A DNA stretch of 64,000 nt from Lethocerus indicus. Its lineage: Eukaryota > Arthropoda > Insecta > Hemiptera > Belostomatidae. The stretch lies in assembly GCA_019843655.1 (NCBI GenBank), contig JACDQD010000007.1, positions 29,925,207 through 29,989,206 on the forward strand. The letters are read 5' to 3'. The notes under the pieces are model-generated. The model had not been told where the DNA came from, searched no databases, and saw only the letters and a list, made by a program, of their open reading frames with translations. This document shows, one piece after another, positions 12,701 to 24,900 of the stretch. The stretch's first letter is position 1, and every line of letters begins with the position of its first letter. Made by a program: the position numbers and the translations under genes.

Positions 12701-15700
12701 CAGCAGTATGAGTACATCGGTGCACTTTAATGGCACATTTTTCAATCACTTTGCAAACGCAAAGTGGAAGATGCATTGACATTTGCGTCGACTACAAATG
12801 GGACGATACTATTTCCGTGCCTATTGGGTTGACAACTAAGTATTGGAATTCACCAACAAGTGTCAATATCTCTTACTAGTCGCACGGTAGTTTTAAAACA
12901 TACCAAAAATTTTGAATATATTGGTTGACAACTAAGTAATTGTGGAATTCACCAACAAGTGGTGTTGTACATATTTTAAGTACATCAACATCTTTGCACG
13001 GATAAGCCGTAGATGATTTTGAATTCAAGTATAAGATACATTCAGCTTCTCTGCAATGTCCCTTGATCCGAATCAATAAAATGGCCTTTGTTCGGTCATC
13101 GTCAACCTCCAGAGCGGTCCTCGTCTTTTAATGAAAAATCCCCCGACCGGAATTTCGCGAACCGGTACCGTCACCGCAGTTCTTTTAAGGCTTCGTCACC
13201 GTACGCGGCGTACGACTTTTTATGAGCCCGCGAGGCGTTAACAGCTTTGCGAAAATAAAAAAGCGAAATGCGACGGAAAACGTTCGCTTCGGTTCACCGT
13301 ATTTTAGCTTTTTCAGCACACGATTCGAATTGGTCGATGTAATTTAGATACCGAATGTTTCACAGAAACGACCGAATAATAACGTATCGAAGAATCTTAT
13401 CCGTGCAAAGATGTTGTGACGTACTTAAAACTATGTACAACGCCACTTGTCGGTGAATTCCGCAATTGCTTAAGTTGTCAACCCAATACATTAATGGGGT
13501 AAAAACCCCATTGTGTTCAAATATAAGTTCCTCACTATTCATCCGTTGAACCCTGTAGAAACGGGAGTATGTTTCACGAATTAATTATTTTTAATCGTTA
13601 TCGGTAAAAAAAAAAAGGTGTGAAATATTAATTATTCGGTTAAAATTGCAGAATAGAGGACGCCCACCGATAACCAAGGCAAGGATTCGATATCGTGATG
13701 TATTATTTTGCTTATAGAAGCATGACGTCTTTTGTGGGGGTATGGGAAGGTTGAGTCTATATTTTTTCACAATTACGAGGCACGAGATTCCGGAAAGTGT
13801 GATCGAGATATGTACGAATCTTAGATTGGTCTAAGAGTATGTGCGCCCCGAATGCGGAAAGAATATGCGTCTCTCAGACCGGGTTCCGACAAGTGTTATA
13901 AGCTTGAGCGGATTTGTAGAACTAAATCTGCTCCTGTCCATCGTGTGAAAAGAATATTTTTTTTTCTTCATTTGTACAATCAATTATAACATAATTATAT
14001 GTACAAGTGTTGAGCGTGTATGTTTCTCACTCGAACGGCTCTCGACAGAAGAGACAGTCGGATGACGGCACTTTTTCACGACGCGTGAAATAATTTCTGG
14101 CTCGGTAAAACGATTCTATGGCGGCTGAGAAGATCTCTGGGCGAGCGGCGTTTAAGCCGATAATGGATGGGTAAGAGGGAGAGAGGAGTAGGGACTGGAC
14201 GGGAGTGGGGATTGGGATGAGGAGAAGAAAGGGGCGGGAGTGGAACTTCGGGAACAGGGATTTTGCGACTTCGTCCACTGTCCGGGGTATGTCGAGATCA
14301 TTGTGGATTGTCCGGTTAGAAACATACCCGAGGGAGCATTAAGGACGGTCTGGAAGGACTTTCGATCGGAATCTCCGGATGCGAGCGATGTCGCGGATGT
14401 CTCCCGGTGGAACCCCATAGCTCAATTCCGTGTCGGTTTCAGTATCGGCTTTGTATATCGTCAGTTTGTCGCCGTAAGGTCAATTTCGACGTCCGTTCAT
14501 AGTAACGGCCTTAAGAGTCCAAATTTTCCTGTTTAAGTCGGTTCTTTTGAGCCGTTTGTCGATGTGGAGCCCCCAGGATAGCGAATCTGCCTGTCGGTTG
14601 GGAATTGGAATGCGATTGAAATAGACGTCGGGACAGCGCCGACGACGTCGTAGTGTGAAGGTGACGTGGGGGCGCTCTTGGAGCCATTCACCCTCAGGAT
14701 TGGATGTCGGATAGGTGTTCCTGAAGGTTGGTAGTTTCGTGTGAAATAGATACGTCACGATATCGATATATAACCTCGCCGTTATCGGTGGGGGGGCCCC
14801 CCCCCTACAAACATTTTATATATTATACTACCTTAACGTGTTCATTTCAGGCGGGGTTTAATACTTAAAGCTGTTCACTATGTAACTAATCGCGTAATAC
14901 CGCAGAAAGAACGTTAGTCGTCACGTTTTGATCCCCTGCTCGTCCGGTATATTTTCTGTGTTCGGAAACCTCCCGAGCGTGCACCATCGGTAGGATTTTT
15001 GCCATTTCCTACCGGGAGGGTCAGCCCATAGTATACGCGACGCTGTCGGATATAATTCGTATTGCGGTCGCGGTATTATTCGCCGATTATCTGTCACCTG
15101 TACCTGTACTCGATTTAATTGTTGTCGTTTGGAAAAACGAAACAGGAGAATGGAGAACGACACAGTCGAGCTGGTCGAGGACAGCCTCGACGTTGACCTC
15201 GTCGGTAACCGGGTGAGGTACAAGTTCGCCGGCAGTCACGTAATCGAGGGTATTTCTGTGACGGAGACGTTCAACACAGTCGTCATACTGGTACCGACTG
15301 TTTCCAGCGTCCACAGGTTCACGTTCCCCCATCCGGAGAACATCGTAAAACAGGTTCGTCGAGTCGTCAACAACACACCGTCGTTTAGCGACATCCGCGG
15401 CGTTAAATCGCAGCGTAGCTTTAAAATTAATACGCCCGGTCAGGAATAATAATAGAGAATACGGAGATTTCCAAGGACAAACAAAGCAACAATAAAAATA
15501 AAAAAAATATGGTTAAAATTCAGAATGGGGGGGGCCCCCCACTGATAACCAAATAGGTGAGGTTATTTTTTTTTTATTATTATTTCGCTTATAAAAGCAT
15601 GACGTCTTTTGTGGGTATGGAAAGGTTGAGTGAGGAAAGAGTGATTGAGATATGTACGAATCTTGGATTGGTAATTTATTGGAAGAAGCCAGTCGATATT

Positions 15701-15880
15701 AGTTGAATTACAAAATTGAACCTTTTGTACAATTGATAGTTTCCAGGACGAAGGTTATAACATCGGTTGAAATAATACGCCACAATATTGAATGAAACAG
15801 ATATCAATATATAACCTCACTTATTCACTTATCAGTGGGGCCCCCCCCCTTGCATTCTGCATATATATACTGCATTTTAA

Positions 15881-15941
<61 letters not shown>

Positions 15942-18900
15942 AAACAGACAACCACGACAGTACCAGTGACAAAGATGACTAATACCGCTACTGAAGATCG
16001 CAAGCGGCCGAAACCGGGGTCTGGCAAAAGACCAAACCGGCGAAAAGTGACAGAAATACACGAAATCTACGGTATTCCAACCGTTCTCAGGCCACAAAGC
16101 AAGTATATTAAATTTAAAAAAAGGCCCCAAACAGAAAAATGCACTCTGATGAAATTGGAAGGCATTTTTTCTACCATTTAGTTTTACTCTTTTATTGTTA
16201 TCGAAACATGTGAAAAATTAATTCTCAGATATCCGATGAGATTCTAATGGTTATACATTTATGACTGAATATATATTTATATATGTAATTAACCTATATC
16301 TTATTTTTTAAATTTTAATGAGCAATTTATTTTTCCCAGGGCATTAAACATCCTTCATCGAAGTCAATATTCCATGGAGCAAATGAAACGGACGCTTCCG
16401 ATCCAAAGACATACCGTGTACTCAACTGCAATCCAAGTAAGTGTACAATTGAATGTTTGAAAATGACATCGAGCGTAATTACCCAGTATTTCTCCAAACT
16501 GGGTAATAAATTAGGCTTCCACTTCGAAATTACTCTAAAACGGGTATAAAAGGTAGTTCCCACCTCCAAAATCGCATTAAACCCAGTCTGGAAACCATGC
16601 TTCTACCATCAGATTGCATTGCAAAGGCTATGACAACCCTGATTTTAAAGTCAAGTAAAATGACCTGAAATGCAGTCTGAACCCACATTGACTCTAAAAT
16701 GCAGATTTCAATACCAAAATTAACTCTAAAATGCGGGTTAAAACACAAAAATTGCCCCTAGAATGCGATCTTAAACTCATAAATACGGTCTTAAATGCTG
16801 TTCATAATCCAAAATCTGACCTAAGATAGGGTTTGAAACTGCAAAATTGGCCTTAAAATGCGCTTTAAGAGGCAAAATACGGCCCTGAATACCCGAGTCG
16901 GCCCCAAATTGCAGTATTAAATGCTAAAATGCAGTTAAAATAACCCAAATTAGCCTTAAAACAAGGTATGAAACGCGAAACATCCCAAAAATAAGGTATT
17001 AAATGCTGTTTTTAAGCACAAATTGGCCCCAGAAAACGGTTTTTAGGCGCAGAATCGCCCAAGAACTGTGGTTCTTAGCCCAAAAATGCCATTTTTAATC
17101 CCAAAAATACCATTTTTAACTGAAAAAATGCCATTTTTAGCCCCCAAAAATACCATTTTTAACCCAAAAATGCCATTTTTTGCCCCTAAAATGCCATTTT
17201 TAGCCTAAAATGCCATTTTTCACCAAAATGCTATTTTTAGCCTCCAAAATGCCATTTTTTTAGCCCCAAAATGCCATTTTTTAAAATGCCATTTTTTCCC
17301 AGAAATGGCCATTTTAGCTAAATTAAAATGCTAAATGCATTTTAGCCCCCTAAAAATGCCATTTTTAGCCCCTAAATGCCATTTTTTCACCAAAAGCCAG
17401 CCTAAATGCCATTTTACCCAAAAATGCCATTTTAGCCCTAAAATGCCATTTATCCCCTAAAATGCCATTTTTAGCCCCAAAAATTTTTTAGCCTCCCAGA
17501 AAAGGCCATTTTTACCCAAAAATGGCCCAAAATGCCATTTTAGCCCCTAAAAACCATATCACAAAATTTTAGCCCTATACCATTTTTAATAAAATTTTGG
17601 CCATTTTAGCCCCAAAAGGCTATATTTTTTCAACTTTTTCCAAAAGGCCCATTTTTTATCAAAATAGGCTTTTATCCCTAAAATGCCATTTTTAGCCCCA
17701 AAATTCAAAAGGGCATTTTTAGTCCCAAAAATATGCCTTTATAAAATGCCATTTTAGCCCCTAAAATGCAATTTTAGCCCATATTTTTACTCCTATTTTA
17801 GCCCCTAAAGGGCCATTTTTAGCGTAAAATGCCCATTTTAGCCCCTAAAATGCCATTTTTAGCCCCTAAAATGCCATTTTTCACCAAAATTGCCTTTAAA
17901 AATGCCATTTTAGCCCCTAAAAATGCCATTTTCCCTCCAAAATGCCTCTAAAATGCATTTTTAGCCCCTAAATGCCATTTTAGTCTCCCTAAAAATGCCA
18001 TTTTTTAGCCCCTAAATGCCATTTTTAAAAGCCCCTAAAAATGCCAAAATATATTTTTAGCCATTTTATCCCTAAAATGCCATTTTTAGCCCTAAAATGC
18101 CATATTTTAGCCCCTAAAATGCCATTTTTAGCCCCTAAAATGCCATTTTAGCCCTAAAATGCCATTTTTAGCCCCAAAATGTTTTTAGCCCAAAACCCAT
18201 ATTTTAGCCCCTAAAATGCCATTTTTTTCCCCAAAATGCCATTTTTATCCCAAAAGGCCATATTTTACCTAAAATGCCATTTTAGCCCTGAAAATTTATT
18301 TCCTAAAAGGCCTATTTATCCTAATATGCCATTTTAAAGCCCAAAATGCCATTTTTAGCCCCAAAAGGCCATATTTTTCACCTCCAAAAGGACGTTTTAG
18401 CCCCTAAAATAATATTTTAATAAGGCTTTTGGCCTTAAAATGCCATGGGATTTTGTGAAAGATTTTTAGAAAAGGCACCAAACCCCCATTTTAGCCCCCT
18501 TAACATATTTTAGGGTAATCCACTTTAAAGTGCATTTTAGAAATAGGATACATTTAATCCAAAATTTTAGCTAAATTTTTAGCCCCAAAAGATTTTTACT
18601 CGAAAAGCCATTTTAGGGGCAAAGTGTAAGGCTATTGGTATTCCATGCCATTTTTACCCCTAAAACCTGGGATCGATCCAAACTTTTAAAACCTAAAATA
18701 CCATATTTTTAATGGAAAAGGGCCTGCCGATTTTTCAAAAACCCAAATTTTCGATTTTCAACCTGCCGTTTTAGGGCCCCTAACTCAAATGAATATGGGC
18801 CATTTAGAAATTTTCCTAAAAACAATTTTCCCCTAAAATGCCATTTTTAGGGTATTTTAGCTCCCGCCTTTCAGGGCATATTTTTAACTCTAACAGGCTA

Positions 18901-21900
18901 CTTGTGGGTGGAATATGGGATCGATCTAAAATGCGAAAATTTTCGAAAAACCTAAATTTTCGATTTTCAACCCGCCGTTTTGGGGCAATTTTTACACCAA
19001 AAGGCCGTAATTTTTACACCAAAGCACATTGGTACGTGGGTGGAATTGGGACCGATCCCCGAAAATTTTCGAAAACCTAAATTTTCGATTTTCAACCCGC
19101 CGTTTCAGGGGCAAGTGTAACTCACATGGTTACACCAAAGCACATTGGTACGTGGGTGGAATTGGGACCGATCCCCGAAAATTTTCGAAAACCTAAATTT
19201 TCGATTTTCAACCCGCCGTTTCAGGGGCAAGTGTAACTCACATGGTTACACTTGTGGGTGGAATATGGATCGATCTGCGAAAATTTTCGAAAAACCTAAA
19301 TTTTCGATTTTCAACCCGCCGTTTTAGGGGCAAGTGTAACTCACATTGGTACACTTGTGGGTGGAATATGGGATCGATCTGAGAAAATTTTCGAAAAACC
19401 TAAATTTTCGATTTTCAACCCGCCGTTTTAGGGCAAGTTAATAACTCATAGGTACTTGTGGGTGGAATATGGGATCGATCTGTGAAAATTTTCGAAAACC
19501 TAAATTTTCGATTTTCAACCCGCCGTTTTAGGGGCAAGTAACTCACATAATACACTTGTGGGTGGAATATGGGACCGATTTGCGAAAATTTTCGAAAACC
19601 TAATTTTCGATTTTCAACCCGCCGTTTTCAGGGGCAAGTGTAACTCACATAGGTACACTTGTGGGTGGAATATGGGATCGATCTGCGAAAATTTTCGAAA
19701 ACCTAAATTTTCGATTTTCAACCCGCCGTTTCAGGGCAAGTGTAACTCACAGGTACACTTGTGGGTGGAATATGGGATCGATCTGCGAAAATTTTCGAAA
19801 ACCTAAATTTTCGATTTTCAACCCGCCGTTTAGGGGCAAGTGTAACTCACATTGGTACACTTGTGGGTGGAATATGGGATCGATCTGCGAAAATTTTCGA
19901 AAAACCTAAATTTTCGATTTTCGACCCGCCGTTTAGGGGCAAGTGTAACTCACATTGGTACACTTGTGGGTGGAATATGGGATCGATTCTGTAGAATTTT
20001 CGAAAACCTAAATTTTCGATTTTCAACCCGCCGTTTTAGGGGCAAGTGATTTTCAACCCGCCGTTTCAGGGGCAATGTAACTCACATTGGTACACTTGTG
20101 GGTGGAATATGGGATCGACCCGCCGTTTTCTGCGAAATTTTTCGAAAAACCTAAATTTTCGATTCACATTTCAACCGCCGTTTCAGTTTCAGGGCAAGTG
20201 TAACTCACATTGGTACACTTGTGGGTGGAATATGGGATCGATCTGCGAAAATTTTCGAAAACCTAAATTTTCGATTTTCAACCCGAATATGGGACCGATA
20301 GGCGGCAAGTGTTTCAGGGGCAAGTGTAACTCACATTGGTACACTTGTGGGTGGAATATGGGATCGATCTGGGAAAATTTTCGAAAAACCTAAATTTTCG
20401 ATTTTCAACCCGCCGTTTTAGGGGCAAGTGTAACTCACATTGGTACACTTGTGGGTGGAATATGGGACCGATTCGTGAAAATTTTCGAAAAACCTAAATT
20501 TTCGATTTTCAACCCGCCGTTTTAGGGGCAAGTGTAACTCACATTGGTACACTTGTGGGTGGAATATGGGACCGATTTGTGAAAATTTTCGAAAAACCTA
20601 AATTTTCGATTTTCAACCCGCCGTTTCAGGGGCAAGTGTAACTCACATAGGTACACTTGTGGGTGGAATATGGGATCGATCTGCGAAAATTTTCGAAAAA
20701 CCTAAATTTTCGATTTTCAACCCGCCGTTTTAGGGGCAAGTGTAACTCACATTGGTACACTTGTGGGTGGAATATGGGATCGATCTGCGAAAATTTTCGA
20801 AAAACCTAAATTTTCGATTTTCAACCCGCCGTTTTAGGGGCAAGTGTAACTCACATTGGTACACTTGTGGGTGGAATATGGGACCGATCTGCGAAAATTT
20901 TCGAAAAACCTAAATTTTCGATTTTCAACCCGCCGTTTTAGGGGCAAGTGTAACTCACATTGGTACACTTGTGGGTGGAATATGGGATCGATTTGTGAAA
21001 ATTTTCGAAAAACCTAAATTTTCGATTTTCAACCCGCCGTTTCAGGGGCAAGTGTAACTCACATTGGTACACTTGTGGGTGGAATATGGGATCGATTTGT
21101 GAAAATTTTCGAAAAACCTAAATTTTCGATTTTCAACCCGCCGTTTAGGGCAAGTGTAACTCACATTGGTACACTTGTGGGTGGAATATGGGATCGATTT
21201 GTGAAAATTTTAAAACCTAAATTTTCGATTTTCAACCCGCCGTTTTAGGGCAAAGTGTAACTCACAGGTACACTTGTGGGTGGAATATGTCGATTGCGAA
21301 AATTTTCGAAAAACCTAAATTTTCGATTTTCAACCCGCCGTTTCAGGGCAAGTGTAACTCACATAGTACACTTGTGGGTGGAATATGGGATCGATCTGTA
21401 AAATTTTCGAAAACCTAAATTTTCGATTTTCAACCCGCCGTTTCAGGGGCAAGTGTAACTCCACATAGGTACACTTGTGGGTGGAATATGGGATCGATTT
21501 GTAAAATTTTCGAAAAACCTAAATTTTCGATTTTCAACCCGCCGTTTTAGGGGCAAATGTAACTCACATTAGGTACACTTGTGGGTGGAATATGGGATCG
21601 ATTTGTGAAAATTTTCCGAAAACCTAAATTTTCGATTTTCAACCCGCCGTTTTGGGGGCAAGTGTAACTCACAGGTACACTTGTGGGTGGAATATGGGAT
21701 CGATTTGTGAAAATTTTCGAAAAACCTAAATTTTCGATTTTCGCCCGCCGTTTTAGGGCAAGTGTAACTCACATAAGTACACTTGGGTGGAATATGGGAT
21801 CGATTTGTGAAAATTTTCGAAAAACCTAAATTTTCGATTTTCAACCCGCCGTTTAGGGCAAGTTAACTCACATTGGTACACTTGTGGGTGGAATATGGGA

Positions 21901-24900
21901 TCGATCTGCGAAAATTTTCGAAAAACCTAAATTTTCGATTTTCAACCGCTGTTTCAGGGGGCAAGTGTAACTCACATTGGTACACTTGTGGTGGAATATG
22001 GGTCGATTTGTGAAAATTTTCGAAAACCTAAATTTTCTCGATTTTCGCCCGCCGTTTCAGGGGCAAATGTAACTCACATTGGTACACTTGTGGGTGGAAT
22101 ATGGATCGATCTGTGAAAATTTTCGAAAACCTAAATTTTCGATTTTCAACCCGCCGTTTCAGGGGCAAGTGTAACTCACATTGGTACACTTGTGGGTGGA
22201 ATGGACCGATCTGCGAAAATTTTCGAAAACCCTAAATTTTCGATTTTCAACCCGCCGTTTTCAGGGGCAAGTGTAACTCATAGGTACACTTGTGGGTGGA
22301 ATATGGGACGATNNNNNNNNNNNNNNNNNNNNNNNNNNNNNNNNNNNNNNNNNNNNNNNNNNNNNNNNNNNNNNNNNNNNNNNNNNNNNNNNNNNNNNNN
22401 NNNNNNNNNNNNATTATCATATCCGTCTCTTTTATTACGGAATCGATCGATCGTCCGTAAAAGTATAATCGAAAAAAAATCCAACGGTTCTTTAATATCG
22501 AAAGGAGGTGAAATATCGAAAATCCGTTGGAGACGGAATATACTATCAACTTAGATTTTCAATTTGAATCCGCTGCATTTTCTCCCAGTATTTTCAGATG
22601 TCTCGATATCACTTTCATGTCTCGATACATATCGTCGTATAACGGGAAATATATCGTTAGAATCGGATTCGTAGCTCGGTTCGATATTGTCCGCGTTATA
22701 CACGGCTAAGGCGTCTCTATATTATTTATATTACGTTGCTGTAAACTTCAAATTCCAATCACTGCTACCGTGTCGATATCGTTATAATTGTCACAAATTT
22801 TTCTTCTATCCGCCGTATCGGGGATATAGATATGAATCGAAATATAAAAACGGATCCGATACACACTCTGCTGCCGAATAACAGGACTCTATTCGTTTGG
22901 ATCCGAGTCGAAATGCGGTATCAAAACAGTATTTATACTTACACATTTAAGACAACAAATTACGACAGTGTCGTATACATTATCGTTAATAAACGTTAAT
23001 CGACGTCGCTTTCGATAGAAGCGAAGAGCCTCTTAACGGATCGAGGACGGGGCTCAAAGACGCCCTCAAACAGGTAGCGATACGCGGATTACTAATTTGC
23101 ATTTAATATTTTAAATAATACCATATATATATATATATATATATAGTTTATTATATAAGATTTAATTTTTTAAGCCTTATATTTGTGTACATTTTGTAAG
23201 TGATAGCGATTCGTTTCTTCGAAATAATTTGGAAAAATTTATCGCCAAATATACGTCGGCGCTGCAATTTCTTTACGTGATTTTGTACCACAAATTCTTT
23301 CGAAAGGTTCCAGATTGAAAACGTATCCACGTATTTGTCCACTCTTGATTATAGACTCATCGGCCTCCGAATCTTCACTTTCGGTCGAAATGTTATATTT
23401 TTCTTTGTCTAATCGCATCGCTTAATTCGAGAATATCGCTGTGTTATCGCTAATTCATTTTCATCACAAATGTCGTTCGGTCCATCGGATAAATCATCGT
23501 TATACGGATTCACTTTGAGTTTCGTTTTCACTGCATGCATTGTTTCACCGCTCTTATAGGGGCTAATTCGTAAAATCAATTTCTGTAATTCTCGCTAACG
23601 GATAGATTGAAAATATGGACGATACTCGAAAAAACTGTTACCTTCCGAATTTAAAGCACGATGTTTGAAATACTGAAATGTAGAGTGATAAAACACTTTA
23701 TAAGATTGGCACTCGTTGTAACGACTGATTATTTCTACACGCTAGGAATGATTCGGTTGGTTCGCAACGCGACGAGAGGCTTCGTTACACGATAGTGACG
23801 TAACGGAAACATTTGCGGCTCGTCGCTTACTGAATAAAAAAAAAAAAAAACACGAAAACGAGATATATCTCGTGACCCGTCCGCAATGTCCGCAGAGGCT
23901 CTCGCTTGACAGCGCAAACTACAGATTTAAGTCCAAATAAATATTGATCGGTGTACATATGCAGTTGTTTGTCGACTATGCCTTAAATTTGTCTTCGACT
24001 AAATTTGTCCCTCGCCAACTGCTGGGGAACAGCCTGTAATAAAAATAAAAATGGAAGGATGAATAGATGATAGAAAATAGAAAAGGTAACAACTTGCGCT
24101 TAATCAAGTGCAATAGTAAATGAAGTTCTGACGTACTTGCTTCAAGGTACATACTAAAATTGAAACGATACAGAGAAGATTAGCACTGCCTAAGGATGAC
24201 ATAAATCGTGAAGCTCCGCATTTTTCTGCGTCCGTATTGTTAATCTGACGAATGGAAATTATATTGCGTGTTTAAATCGTTGTTAAATAACTATTAAACG
24301 CCGAAATGAAAATGCGCCCCTTCTGACCAACGACGCCAAGGGCCCGAGTTCGATTCCCCGATTCTATTCATTTTTTTTTTGCATACTCTTATTCATCCCA
24401 ATAATATGGCATTTAATAAAATATCTAATATTATTATTTTTGTGTTGTCTGAGTATTAAATTTACAATAAGGTTTATGATTTTGTTGAACCTAAAATTGT
24501 CGATGGGCATTGTAGAGACAGCAATTATGTAGTAGTCTTTATTAGCGCTAAAGCAAAACCAAACAAAATGTCAAAGTGCAGAGGCTGAACAAAACCGACC
24601 GTGTAATCCATAAACAATGGTGGATTAACTGTAATTTTTAGCTAACTCAGGATGTGACTATTAATCCTGTTACCTGACTTAATTCCTTATGCAGATTACT
24701 TATTTTATGTAAAAGTAAAGGGAAATAAAAATTCCCGTAGAAGGTTTACGGTCGTTAACGTTGTCGCCTTCGTTCTTTCATTTCCCTATGAAATTCCCCC
24801 GTCAACGTGACACCTCGAACCGTATTGTCGCGTCAGTGTCTCGTGCAAATTGTCGCATCGCTTCTAGCCGTGTCGCACAAATGTTGAGCCTTTACCAGAG

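Noticed and set aside
14240..14536. + strand ORF of 98 codons within the 13650 element
   Set aside because: It is the antisense of a recognisable Jockey-type reverse transcriptase fragment.
15354..15449. Extension of Nup160 exon 3 to a stop at 15449
   Set aside because: The frame stays open but a good donor (CAG before GTTCGT) at 15353 joins in phase with exon 4, which supplies the conserved SIF...DP segment.
16530..16748. Short - strand ORFs downstream of exon 4
   Set aside because: They lie in AT-rich intron that grades into satellite A; no similarity seen.
18838..22554. Many 60-130 codon frames with repeated motifs such as GWNMGSICENFRKP
   Set aside because: Shadows of the 104-bp satellite; each ORF simply runs across consecutive monomers. 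One of them even reads through the N gap.
24300..24375. Possible tRNA gene around a GTTCGATTCC motif
   Set aside because: Only the B-box/T-loop-like part is present; I see no acceptor stem, D arm or A box upstream, so a tRNA cannot be supported.
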